Source: Limisphaerales bacterium (lineage in GTDB: Bacteria > Verrucomicrobiota > Verrucomicrobiia > Limisphaerales > UBA1100). Taken from it: a stretch of DNA of 64,000 nt. Of this stretch, positions 17,024-24,551 are shown in pieces. Location: positions 1 through 64,000 of the forward strand of contig JACNJL010000060.1 in the NCBI GenBank assembly GCA_014382585.1. Direction: 5' to 3'. The first letter of the stretch is position 1. Every line of letters starts with the position of its first letter. Made by a program: the position numbers and the translations under genes. The notes beneath the pieces are model-generated. The model did not search any database. It was not told the origin of the DNA and worked only from the letters and a program-made list of their open reading frames with translations.

Positions 17024-18849
17024 TGGTCGGCTTGCTGATTTCCCTCGCCCTCGGGTGCGGTGGTTTCTTCTTCGTCTTCGGCGGCGATGGTTTCAGGCTC
17101 GTCATCAGGTTCATTTGCGTGATCGCTGTATTGGGGGTCGGGGAGTTTGCCGGCGATAAACCAGCCAAGGGCGAAGACGAAAAATCCAATCGCAGCCGTG
17201 GTGTACGCTACGCGCATAGCGAATCCTTCCGGGCCGTGGAGGGACTCAGGGAAGATGCCCTGCCAGCGTTGATCGGTAACGGTAAAAACCAGAAAGGCAA
17301 AACTGGTGCCGATGAGGCGGCCGCCGATGTTGGCAGCGAAGCTTTCGCCCGTGCCGCGTAAGTGGACCGGGAAAAAGCGCGGCAGCATGTTACCCCAAAA
17401 AGTAAACTGCCCGATGACGAGCAGTCCGGCAATGAAGACGCCGATGTACGCGGTGGAAAGGCTGTTGGCGATGAGAAAGCCAAAGATGAGGGGCATTAAA
17501 AATATTCCAGGCAATTGGACAGCCCGCAGGACGGACCGGCACGGGGCGTCTTTTAGATAATTAGTGAGTTGGGTGGTCAGCCACCAAACGGGGATGCCGA
17601 TAATGCCGCCAAATAAAATTCCTTTGCCGAGGCACATCAAGTGGGCGGTGAGCACACTTGTGTCAGGGTCGGCGAATTTCAGGCCAAAGCCCATCAGCGA
17701 TTCGTAGATTAAAAACACCGTCAAAATCGACCACCCCACGAAGGGTAAAATATTGGCCGTGCCACGCGCTACGACGACCACCATCACCATCGCCATTAAC
17801 GCCCGTCCGAAAAGCCCTCCGACTTCCTGCACTTTGGTGACGTGCGAGACGTGCACTCCCTCTGCGGCTTTGAACGCTGTTTTGCCGGCGATAGTAGTTT
17901 TCTTTTTGTCCAAATTTTTGGCTTGGGCAGCCGCCACGGCTTTGTCTTTGGCCGCGTTGGAATCAGCGGCCACTTCAGGTGCTTTGGGCAGGATGAGGCG
18001 CATATGTTGCAACGCGCCAAACGCCCCGCCATAGGCCAGGGCGAATAGCAGTGTGATGATGATGGTCACCCGTTTGAATTGCGGCGCGAACAGTTCGCCC
18101 AGGCTCGGGCGTTTGAGTTTGCCGGCATCTTTTTTCATTTGCCATTGGGGTGATTCCGGCAGGAAGGGGCGAATGATGATCAGCGGGATGGCGGGGATCA
18201 ATCCGCTCATCAACGTGTATCGCCATACGGCGGTGTCGCTATCGCCGGAAATATTACCAAGCACGCCAGCAAACCAATCCGGCATCACCGGCAACCCGCC
18301 GCCGGTGCTGGCGATTTGCGAAAGGTAGCCATAAACAATCGCCACTGTGAGGCCGCCTACCGAGGAGAAGGCTTGGGTGTAGCCCAACACTTTTTCGCGT
18401 TGCACGCGGTCCGGAAACAACTCGGACAACCAAGCCACCGCCGCGACAAATTCCACGCACACGCCGATGAAAACGAGGCACCGAAAAAAGAGCAGTTGAT
18501 ACATCGTGGTGGAAAACCCCGCGCAAAATGCCGCCACCGCATAAAGCAAAATACTGTATGTCAGCACCCGCCGACGGCCAAACAGATCGGTCAAGTAACC
18601 GCCCAATAATCCAAAGATGCCGCCGCAAATGGCCGGCACAAAAAAGATGATTCGAAACCAATGCGTAAACTCCGGTGTGCCCGGCTTCACGCCCGCCAAA
18701 TCCCCCAGCGCATCTTTGCCGATGAGCGGCAGCATTAGCAGTTCGTAAATATCGAAGAGGAACCCCAATGTGGCGATAAAACAAATCAGCCACTGGGTTG
18801 GGGTGAGTTTTAGTTTGGGTTCGGAACCAGAACCAGAGTCGGCGCTCAT
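17020..18849 (-). CDS. major facilitator superfamily transporter with long central loop
   Basis: 609 residues, longer than the usual 400-450. The first half holds six membrane helices with the MFS loop motif GGYLTDLFGRRRVL (about residue 85) and the 4-5 segment SELFPDRVQREKVLGYTQA. After TM6-7 there is a hydrophilic Ala/Lys-rich stretch (about 265-320, NAAKDKAVAAAQAKNLDKKK), then further helices and an acidic C-terminal tail (EPDDEPETIAAEDEEE). LRGTGESFAANIGGRLIGT is typical of sugar- or metabolite:H+ symporters. Substrate unknown. It is divergent from purU. Confidence 0.8.
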   Translation of the reverse strand: MSADSGSGSEPKLKLTPTQWLICFIATLGFLFDIYELLMLPLIGKDALGDLAGVKPGTPEFTHWFRIIFFVPAICGGIFGLLGGYLTDLFGRRRVLTYSILLYAVAAFCAGFSTTMYQLLFFRCLVFIGVCVEFVAAVAWLSELFPDRVQREKVLGYTQAFSSVGGLTVAIVYGYLSQIASTGGGLPVMPDWFAGVLGNISGDSDTAVWRYTLMSGLIPAIPLIIIRPFLPESPQWQMKKDAGKLKRPSLGELFAPQFKRVTIIITLLFALAYGGAFGALQHMRLILPKAPEVAADSNAAKDKAVAAAQAKNLDKKKTTIAGKTAFKAAEGVHVSHVTKVQEVGGLFGRALMAMVMVVVVARGTANILPFVGWSILTVFLIYESLMGFGLKFADPDTSVLTAHLMCLGKGILFGGIIGIPVWWLTTQLTNYLKDAPCRSVLRAVQLPGIFLMPLIFGFLIANSLSTAYIGVFIAGLLVIGQFTFWGNMLPRFFPVHLRGTGESFAANIGGRLIGTSFAFLVFTVTDQRWQGIFPESLHGPEGFAMRVAYTTAAIGFFVFALGWFIAGKLPDPQYSDHANEPDDEPETIAAEDEEETTAPEGEGNQQADH

Positions 18850-18893
18850 AGCCGCGACTTATGGCAATTCCAGTTGCTAAAAACAAGCTCAAT

Positions 18894-18909
18894 TGTACGT
18901 GAGCGTACA
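18894..18909. promoter_or_regulatory. short palindrome between divergent MFS and purU genes
   Basis: TGTACG-TGAG-CGTACA: 6-bp perfect arms with a 4-nt spacer, lying 45-60 nt from the MFS start and about 53 nt from the purU start. The position between divergent promoters fits an operator, but only one copy is seen, so this is tentative. Confidence 0.35.
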
Positions 18910-18961
18910 GTCGTGTGCGAAAGGGTTGCGTTGCGTCCACGGGTTTGCTTTGCTCCCGCGC

Positions 18962-19810
18962 ATGCAGCGTTACGCTACCATCACTGTCATTGGCCGGGAC
19001 AAGACCGGTGTGATTGCGCGGGTCACGAATTTTCTTTTTGAACAAAAAGCAAATATCGAGGCGCTGGAAGAGGCGGTCACACGCGGCCAATTCAGCATGG
19101 CCATCCAGGCCTCGTGGCGTGATGGGCAGTTGAAACCCGCCATACTCAAGCGCGGCCTCAACACCTTGGGCAAAGAATTGGGAATGGAAATGCGCCTGCG
19201 CCTCACCGAACCGGGAGGCAAACAGCGGATGGCGCTGATGGTCACGCGCGAGTCGGGCTGTCCGGAAGCGTTGCTGGCGGCATTCCAAAAGAAGCAATTC
19301 AATCAAGCAGAGCCAGTGGTGATGCTCGGCAATCGTCCTGATCTCAAGGCGTTGGCGCAACAGCACAAGCTCCCCTTCGTACACATCCCGTGGGCTGATC
19401 GTGCGCGTGCCGAGAAAAAAGCGCTGCGTATTTTGGAAACGCACGAAGTGGATTTTGTGGTGCTCGCTCGGTTTATGAAAATTCTCTCGCCGGACTTTGT
19501 GTGGCGTTACAAAAATAAAATCATCAATATCCACCCCTCGCTGCTGCCGAGTTTTCCCGGACCACAAGCCTATCGGCAAGCGTACGAGCATGGCGTGAAA
19601 ATCGCGGGCGTCACTGCACATTTCGTGAGCATGCAGCTTGATGAAGGCCCCGTCATTGCGCAGGAAAGTTTCCCTATTAAATCCGGAATGACCCTCAAGC
19701 AAATCGTTGCCGCCGGTCAACAATGCGAAGCCAAGACGTTGGTGAAAGCCGTGAAAATTTATCTCACCAAACGCCTCGACGTGCATTGGGGTGTGGTGAA
19801 AGAAGTGTAG
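18962..19810 (+). CDS. purU: formyltetrahydrofolate deformylase
   Basis: 282 residues from ATG 18962. An N-terminal ACT domain (ATITVIGRDKTGVIARVTNFLFE) is followed by a formyltransferase-fold domain with VVLARFMKILSPDFV and INIHPSLLPSFPGPQAYRQA. The catalytic histidine and aspartate region is G..IAGVTAHFVSMQLDEGPVIAQE. The enzyme hydrolyses 10-formyl-THF to THF and formate, balancing one-carbon pools and supplying formate for purine synthesis. A further 23 in-frame residues upstream look non-coding. Its stop overlaps the next start by one base. Confidence 0.93.
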   Translation: MQRYATITVIGRDKTGVIARVTNFLFEQKANIEALEEAVTRGQFSMAIQASWRDGQLKPAILKRGLNTLGKELGMEMRLRLTEPGGKQRMALMVTRESGCPEALLAAFQKKQFNQAEPVVMLGNRPDLKALAQQHKLPFVHIPWADRARAEKKALRILETHEVDFVVLARFMKILSPDFVWRYKNKIINIHPSLLPSFPGPQAYRQAYEHGVKIAGVTAHFVSMQLDEGPVIAQESFPIKSGMTLKQIVAAGQQCEAKTLVKAVKIYLTKRLDVHWGVVKEV

Positions 19811-20562
19811 TGAGAATCCTCTCCTGGAACGTCAACGGCCTGCGCGCCGCGCAGAAAAAAGGTTTCGCCGATTGGCTCGGCGAAGCGCAGCCGGATATTC
19901 TCTGCATTCAAGAAAGCCGCGCGCTGCCCGAACAAGTAACCCCCGATTGGCCAAAAACTTACGAGCCGCACTGGAATCCTGCCGAGAAAAAAGGCTACTC
20001 CGGAGTAATCACCTTCACCAAAACGCCGCCAATAAAAATCACGCGCGGCATCGGTATCGCCGAACACGACCACGAAGGCCGCGTGCTGACCACCGAACAC
20101 GACGGTTTCTTTTTGGTAAATGTTTATGTGCCTAACGCGCAACGTACTCTCGCGCGGCTGCCGTATCGGCAGCAATGGGATCGCGACTTTCTCGCGTATC
20201 TGAAAAAACTCGAACGCCGAAAGCCGGTGATATTTTGTGGCGATCTCAATGTGTCACACAAAGAAATCGATTTAACCAATTTCAAGGCCAACAAAAATAA
20301 CGCCGGTTTCACTTCCGAAGAACGTGCGGGCTTCGATGCCTTTGTGGCTGCGGGTTTCATTGACACTTTTCGCGAATTCGAATCCGCCGGCGGCCATTAC
20401 ACGTGGTGGAGCAATCGCCTTAACGCTCGCGGCCGAAACATCGGCTGGCGGATTGATTATTTTTTGGTTTCAAAAAGCCTGAAACCACGGTTGAAAAAGG
20501 CATTCATTTTGCCCGAGGTAATGGGTTCGGACCACTGCCCCGTAGGGGTTGAGATTGGGTAG
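19810..20562 (+). CDS. xth: exodeoxyribonuclease III (AP endonuclease)
   Basis: About 250 residues from GTG 19810, which gives the standard opening RILSWNVNGLRAAQKKGF. Family motifs follow: DILCIQESRA (metal-binding Glu), GYSGV, VIFCGDLNVSHKEIDL, and the C-terminal WRIDYFLVS and MGSDHCPVGVEI (catalytic Asp-His). It cleaves DNA at abasic sites and removes 3' blocking groups in base excision repair. It is coupled to purU by a one-base overlap; no functional link is obvious. Confidence 0.93.
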   Translation: MRILSWNVNGLRAAQKKGFADWLGEAQPDILCIQESRALPEQVTPDWPKTYEPHWNPAEKKGYSGVITFTKTPPIKITRGIGIAEHDHEGRVLTTEHDGFFLVNVYVPNAQRTLARLPYRQQWDRDFLAYLKKLERRKPVIFCGDLNVSHKEIDLTNFKANKNNAGFTSEERAGFDAFVAAGFIDTFREFESAGGHYTWWSNRLNARGRNIGWRIDYFLVSKSLKPRLKKAFILPEVMGSDHCPVGVEIG

Positions 20563-20580
20563 GGCTACGCAAGCCTTTCC

Positions 20581-20958
20581 CTACCGGACCACCCGTTTCC
20601 AAATCGGTACTTTCCGTTTCATTTCATCAATCAAAAACTGGCAAGCCGCAAAGGCCTCGGCTCGGTGAGGGGCGGTGATTTCCACTCGCAGCGATGGGTC
20701 ATTCACCATCACCTCGCCCACGCGATGGATCAAGTGGATGGATTCGACGGGCCATTGGTTTTCGATGGCTGCAAAAATTAATTCAAACTGATGGCGCACC
20801 ATAGGTTCGTTCGCTTCGTAGTCGATGGCGCGGATGAGTTCACCGTCTTCCGTTCCGCGCACCACGCCATGGAACGTCACCACCGCGCCCATGCCTTCGG
20901 TCATTGCCGGTGTTGATTCGGGGATTGAGTTCGGAGTGAGGGTGAGTTGGGTTTTCAT
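20581..20958 (-). CDS. moaE: molybdopterin synthase large subunit
   Basis: 125 residues. MoaE hallmarks are present: AVVTFHGVVRG near the start, the acidic turn AIDYEANEPM, IHRVGEVMVND, HRAEAFAACQFLIDEMKRKVPIWKR with the catalytic lysines. With thiocarboxylated MoaD it converts precursor Z (cPMP) to molybdopterin. It is the last gene of a minus-strand cluster after moaD, separated by an intergenic repeat element of about 90 nt. No other moa genes are in the window. Confidence 0.93.
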   Translation of the reverse strand: MKTQLTLTPNSIPESTPAMTEGMGAVVTFHGVVRGTEDGELIRAIDYEANEPMVRHQFELIFAAIENQWPVESIHLIHRVGEVMVNDPSLRVEITAPHRAEAFAACQFLIDEMKRKVPIWKRVVR

Positions 20959-20972
20959 TGTTCACCTTGGTT

Positions 20973-21027
20973 GGGCAGGGCGGTTTCTTCGGAACCGCCT
21001 TGGCGCGCTCGGGGAGCACGCCCTACC
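20973..21027. repeat. intergenic inverted-repeat element (GGGCGGTTTC type)
   Basis: AGGGCGGTTTCTTC-GGAACCGCC forms one hairpin, and GCGCTCGGGGAGCACGCCCTACC follows. The first part recurs at 26201-26230 (GGTAGGGCGGTTTCTCCAAAACCGCCTTGG). It fills the gap between moaD and moaE and is probably a dispersed REP-like sequence. Confidence 0.6.
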
Positions 21028-21049
21028 TTTTGGTTCGCGCTGTAATATT

Positions 21050-21295
21050 TCATCCGCCTTGTACCGGAGGGAACAGCGAAACTTCGTCGCCATCGCTCAA
21101 TACAAATTCATCCGTTTGGTAATCCACGCCCACGGCTTTGAGTGTGCTATTTTTCATTTCGGCAAGTATTGGGAATTGCGTCATTACTTTCGTGTGCAGG
21201 TCTCCCAGTGTTTCGCCTTCTTCAACTTCAATTGAAGTTTCATCGCGCTCCGTTAAGTCTCGAAAGTACGACCAGAATTTAACGGTAATTTTCAC
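21050..21295 (-). CDS. moaD: molybdopterin synthase sulfur carrier subunit
   Basis: 81 residues, ubiquitin-like fold. It begins MKITVKFWSYFRDLTERDE and ends SDGDEVSLFPPVQGG; the terminal Gly-Gly is the site of adenylation and thiocarboxylation. It donates sulfur to cPMP in the complex with MoaE. It overlaps the 3' end of hpt by 4 nt (ATGA), so it is translated in the same operon. Confidence 0.93.
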   Translation of the reverse strand: MKITVKFWSYFRDLTERDETSIEVEEGETLGDLHTKVMTQFPILAEMKNSTLKAVGVDYQTDEFVLSDGDEVSLFPPVQGG

Positions 21296-21852
21296 GGGTA
21301 CACTTCCGGTTTCAAAACGCCAATAAACGGCAGATTGCGATACCGTTCGGCGTAGTCGAGGCCGTAGCCGATGACAAATAAGTTGGGCACTTCGAAGCCG
21401 ATGTAATCAGCGGGGATGGTTTCGGTGCGCCGGGATTTTTTTTCGAGCAACACGCAGGTTTTGAGGCTGCGCGGTTGGAGGGCGTTGAGTTTGTCGATGA
21501 CGGCGCGCAGGGTTTTTCCGGTGTCGAGGATGTCATCGACGAGTAGCACATCGCGGTCGCGCGCTTCGAGCCGGAGTTCTTTGGTGAAGACCAGCTCGCC
21601 CGGCGCGGTGCTGTTGCCGTAGCTGGAGACGCCCATAAAATCCAGCCGCATGGGCAGCGCGATGTGGCGGATGAGATCGGCGAGAAAGGGCACGGTGCCG
21701 GTGAGGAGCGCGACGACAAGTAGATCTTTGCCGGCAAAGTCGCGCTCAATGTCGGCGGCAAGTTCACGCACGCGCACGGCGATTTCGGCTTCGCCGATGA
21801 GCACGCTTTCCACTTCATCGCGCAAATGCTCCGGTGGCGGTGTGGCGGCCAT
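21292..21852 (-). CDS. hpt: hypoxanthine phosphoribosyltransferase
   Basis: 186 residues. The PRPP-binding motif VLLVDDILDTGKTL is textbook for HPRTases; LLTGTVPFLADLIRHI and MGVSSYGNSTAPGELVFTKEL are the N-terminal and flexible-loop regions; VIGYGLDYAERYRNLPFIGVL is the purine-binding C-terminus. It salvages hypoxanthine (and guanine) to IMP/GMP using PRPP. It lies in an operon: dUTPase, hpt, moaD, moaE. Confidence 0.94.
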   Translation of the reverse strand: MAATPPPEHLRDEVESVLIGEAEIAVRVRELAADIERDFAGKDLLVVALLTGTVPFLADLIRHIALPMRLDFMGVSSYGNSTAPGELVFTKELRLEARDRDVLLVDDILDTGKTLRAVIDKLNALQPRSLKTCVLLEKKSRRTETIPADYIGFEVPNLFVIGYGLDYAERYRNLPFIGVLKPEVYP

Positions 21853-21863
21853 ATGAGTTAAGA

Positions 21864-22244
21864 TTAAATGTGCTTTGAATCGTCGTGATCTTTTTCCGTG
21901 TAGCCACTGTCTTGGCGTTGGAAATTGACCTCGTTCTTTTTCAAGTACGCTTCGTAAACATCATCGGCGCTCATCCCGAGCACTTGGGCGAGGCTGATGA
22001 GAAAGTGAAACAGATCGACCACTTCCACGCGCGCGTTTTGTTCGTCGAGCTTTTGGTATTTGGCCCACCATTTCCACGGCACGCTGTCGGTGAGCTCGGC
22101 GAGTTCCTGGCTCATCGCGCGGCAATAGTTGAGGGTCCATTCGGTTTTCTGCTCATCGGTCATGCCATTGGTTTGTACGCCGATGCGTTCGTTGAGAGAT
22201 TTCTGCATGCGAAACAGTTCGCGGAGTTGGTCAGGCTGGTCCAT
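21864..22244 (-). CDS. dimeric-type dUTPase / MazG-like all-alpha NTP pyrophosphatase
   Basis: 126 residues, all helical. The metal-binding pattern is E-x2-E plus E-x2-D: SQELAELTDSVPWKWW and ARVEVVDLFHFLISLAQ. This matches the dimeric dUTPase (dUTPase_2) family, which hydrolyses dUTP/dUDP to dUMP and keeps uracil out of DNA. A relaxed-specificity MazG-type enzyme is the alternative. It is first in the minus-strand operon; hpt starts 11 nt after its stop. Confidence 0.8.
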   Translation of the reverse strand: MDQPDQLRELFRMQKSLNERIGVQTNGMTDEQKTEWTLNYCRAMSQELAELTDSVPWKWWAKYQKLDEQNARVEVVDLFHFLISLAQVLGMSADDVYEAYLKKNEVNFQRQDSGYTEKDHDDSKHI

Positions 22245-22329
22245 ACGCGAGAATGGCGCGGAGCGGGCGGCGGCGGCAAGGCGAAGTTATTGGCGTGACC
22301 TCGGGAGGGGGGATGATTTACAAACAGTC

Positions 22330-22998
22330 ATGTTTGCCGTGACGTTGCTGCAGGGGGGATCGATGGTTTGGGCGTTGCTGGCCGCCAGTGCGCTGGGCGT
22401 GGTGGTATTTGTGGAGCGCCGCCTGACGTACCATCGCGTGCAGATCAACACCACCGCCCTCCTCGGCGGCCTGAAAAATGTGCTGCGCCAGAAAAATCTG
22501 GTGGAAGCCATCGACATTTGCGATGCCACCCCAAGCCCCGCCGCGCGTTTGGTGAAGACCGTGCTCACCCAGCACAACCGCCCGCGCGAGGAGGTTAAGG
22601 AGGCGCTGCAACAATCCGGCAGCATGGAAACCGCGCGGCTCGAGCAACGCCTTGGCGTGCTGGCCACGCTCGGACAGGTGGCGCCGTTGCTCGGTTTGCT
22701 CGGCTCGGTGCTTGGTTTTATGAAAACCGGCGAGGCGGTCATCACCGATCATCACGCGCACTTCGCCCAATCACTGATGCCGCTGGCGCTCGGGTTGGCG
22801 GTGGGCGTGCCGTGTTATGTGGGCTACAATCACCTTGTCACCGTGGTGAGCGATATTGTTTTGGATATGGAAAAAACTTCGCTCGATGCTCTGCGGATGG
22901 TCAGCGAAATGGAAAAGCCAGGTCGTCGCAAAAAGAAAGCCGAAGAGACTCCTTCTACTGCATCAACTGAGGGCGCCGATTTATTTGATCAGCCGTGA
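22330..22998 (+). CDS. MotA/TolQ/ExbB proton-channel protein
   Basis: 222 residues. A first membrane helix (about 5-26) is followed by a cytoplasmic region (VERRLTYHRVQINTTALLGGLKNVL) and two helices in the typical ExbB/TolQ stretch LEQRLGVLATLGQVAPLLGLLGSVLGFM and SLMPLALGLAVGVPCYVGYN. It forms the stator that uses proton motive force to energise a TonB/TolA-type protein. GGGAGGGGGG lies 17 nt upstream of ATG, rather far for a ribosome site. It overlaps the ExbD gene by 4 nt. Confidence 0.88.
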   Translation: MFAVTLLQGGSMVWALLAASALGVVVFVERRLTYHRVQINTTALLGGLKNVLRQKNLVEAIDICDATPSPAARLVKTVLTQHNRPREEVKEALQQSGSMETARLEQRLGVLATLGQVAPLLGLLGSVLGFMKTGEAVITDHHAHFAQSLMPLALGLAVGVPCYVGYNHLVTVVSDIVLDMEKTSLDALRMVSEMEKPGRRKKKAEETPSTASTEGADLFDQP

Positions 22999-23450
22999 AA
23001 TTTCGTCGCCAACATCAACTCCGTTGTGAACTGCCCGGCGCGGTGCCGATTGCGGCGATGATGTTTTTGCTTCTGTTTTATCTCATCCAAAATAAGGCGC
23101 TGCTGCTCACGCCCGGCGTGTCGGTGGAGTTGCCCAAAGTGGCGGGCGCGCTGCCGGAAGGCTACTCTGGTGCGCTGGTGGTGGCGTTGGACCGAAAGGG
23201 CAATTTGTTTTTTCGCAACGTGACCGTGACATTGGGAGATTTGCCGGGCGAGTTGCAGCGGGCGGCGGCGGGTCGCACCAATTTATTACTCGTGGTACAG
23301 GCCGACCGCCGCGCCAGCCAGGAATCCATCACCCGCGTGGCCGCCATCGCCCGCGCGGCGGGCATTCACAAAACGTGGCTGGCCACGCAGCCGAGGTTAA
23401 TTGTGAAACCCGATGAAACCCGCAAGGTCAACAAGGTAAAATCAAAATGA
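22995..23450 (+). CDS. ExbD/TolR-family protein
   Basis: 151 residues from GTG 22995. One N-terminal membrane helix (PGAVPIAAMMFLLLFYLIQN) precedes a periplasmic domain with VSVELPKVAGA and ALDRKGNLFFRN, followed by LLLVVQADRRASQESITRVAAIAR, as in ExbD/TolR. The aspartate usually placed in the membrane helix is not obvious here; the helix contains no acidic residue after GAVP, which is unusual since that Asp carries protons in ExbD. Coupled to the ExbB-like gene before it and the TonB-like gene after it. Confidence 0.82.
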   Translation: MKFRRQHQLRCELPGAVPIAAMMFLLLFYLIQNKALLLTPGVSVELPKVAGALPEGYSGALVVALDRKGNLFFRNVTVTLGDLPGELQRAAAGRTNLLLVVQADRRASQESITRVAAIARAAGIHKTWLATQPRLIVKPDETRKVNKVKSK

Positions 23451-24241
23451 CCACTCCCACCGGCAGCACGCTTTCTACAGGGCGGTTTCGTTGGGGCTGG
23501 TGGGTGGCGGTAGTTTTCGCGCTGCAAGGCACTGGCTTGTGGTGGCTATCGCGCAAGGCTAGCGCGCCCCAACCGTCGGCCCATCCCGCGCCTCTTTTGC
23601 TGGCGAACACCAACAGTGTCGGATTGCTCGAGGCAATGGCTCTGGAGGATCCAACTGCGTTTGCGCGGCCCAATCCGAGAGGGTTTTCCGGCCCATCACT
23701 GCGGCCGGGAATGATGCCGCATCAGCCGTATCGTTGGCAGCCGCCGGAGCTTGAAATTCCGTATCCCACCAATCTGCTCACCGGCCCGATCGACAGTATT
23801 CTGAAAACAAACCTCGGCGACAGCGCGAATGCGTTTATTAAACCGAACCCGGAAATAATGGTTTTGAATGTGCCGCCACTGGATTTACCAAAGGCAAGTC
23901 GGCTGGAAGTGGCAGGCGAATTGGCAGGACGCAAATTGGTCGCGCTGCTCAAATTGAAAACGTGGAATCACACATCGCTGCTGCGTCCCACGCGGGTGCA
24001 GGTGATGGTGAATCCAAGCGGACGGGTGTTCAGTGCGGTGCGTTTAGGCGGCTCGGGGCACGCGCCGGCTGATGCGCTGGCGTTGACGTTAGCGCGGCGA
24101 TCGATTCAGTTTGTGAAAACGACGAATGCGCCCGCCGCGCCACTGGATCTATCCAGCTTTGCCACGGGCGATTTGATTTTTCATTGGCACACGAATCCAT
24201 TGACGGTCACCAATCTCGTGCAGGCACCGCACCGCAAATGA
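23447..24241 (+). CDS. TonB-like energy transducer (putative)
   Basis: 264 residues. A basic N-terminus and one membrane helix (about residues 16-33, GWWVAVVFALQGTGLWWL) are followed by a proline-rich periplasmic stretch and a C-terminal domain of about 110 residues. TonB-like features are only general: topology, Pro-rich spacer, and RPTRVQVMVNPSGRVFSAVRLGGSG, which resembles the beta-hairpin of TonB C-terminal domains. Position directly after ExbB and ExbD makes a TonB/TolA role likely, but no diagnostic YP motif is present. Overlaps both neighbours by 4 nt. Confidence 0.6.
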   Translation: MTTPTGSTLSTGRFRWGWWVAVVFALQGTGLWWLSRKASAPQPSAHPAPLLLANTNSVGLLEAMALEDPTAFARPNPRGFSGPSLRPGMMPHQPYRWQPPELEIPYPTNLLTGPIDSILKTNLGDSANAFIKPNPEIMVLNVPPLDLPKASRLEVAGELAGRKLVALLKLKTWNHTSLLRPTRVQVMVNPSGRVFSAVRLGGSGHAPADALALTLARRSIQFVKTTNAPAAPLDLSSFATGDLIFHWHTNPLTVTNLVQAPHRK

Positions 24242-24462
24242 GTGCATCCGATTCCATTTTTCTTTTCCTGTTTGTGCTGCTAGGCGGCTGGGCGGCGGTG
24301 GCGTTTTATGCCCGCCAGCGGGGATTGGATTTCGAGCCGGATCCGAATCGGGATAATGTGTTTAGCTGTGAAGAATGCGAGTACGTTTATACCGATGACG
24401 ATGATGTGGAACGCTCGCGGTGCCCGGAGTGCGGCGTGATGAACGGGCCGGCGGTTTTTTAA
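24238..24462 (+). CDS. small membrane-anchored zinc-ribbon protein
   Basis: 74 residues: an N-terminal membrane helix (SIFLFLFVLLGGWAAVAFYA), then a soluble tail with two CxxC knuckles, CEECEYVYTDDDDVERSRCPEC, 15 residues apart. This is a rubredoxin/zinc-ribbon-like metal site. It starts within the stop of the TonB-like gene (ATGA), so it is the fourth gene of this operon. Function unknown; the site could bind zinc or iron. Confidence 0.65.
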   Translation: MSASDSIFLFLFVLLGGWAAVAFYARQRGLDFEPDPNRDNVFSCEECEYVYTDDDDVERSRCPECGVMNGPAVF

Positions 24463-24471
24463 TGCCCAAGA

Positions 24472-24542
24472 ACCAATGACCAAATTCCAAGGAAGCTCCA
24501 AATCCCAAATCCCAATTGGGCATTGGGGGTTTGGTCATTGGT
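24472..24542. repeat. intergenic inverted repeat, ACCAATGACCAAA family (copy 1)
   Basis: Left arm ACCAATGACCAAA (24472-24484) and right arm TTTGGTCATTGGT (24530-24542) are a perfect 13-bp inverted repeat; the interior is built of CCAAATCCCAAATCCCAATTGGG-type sequence. It lies between the convergent stops of the zinc-ribbon gene and guaB. Related copies occur at 35021-35133 and 38929-38989, with a remnant at 37236-37262. Confidence 0.75.
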
Positions 24543-24551
24543 CGTTTTCCC

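Noticed and set aside
18254-19786. A 510-codon open frame on the minus strand
   Set aside because: It is antisense to purU and overlaps the MFS gene in another frame; both of those have clear family motifs, and the long frame follows from GC-rich codon bias.
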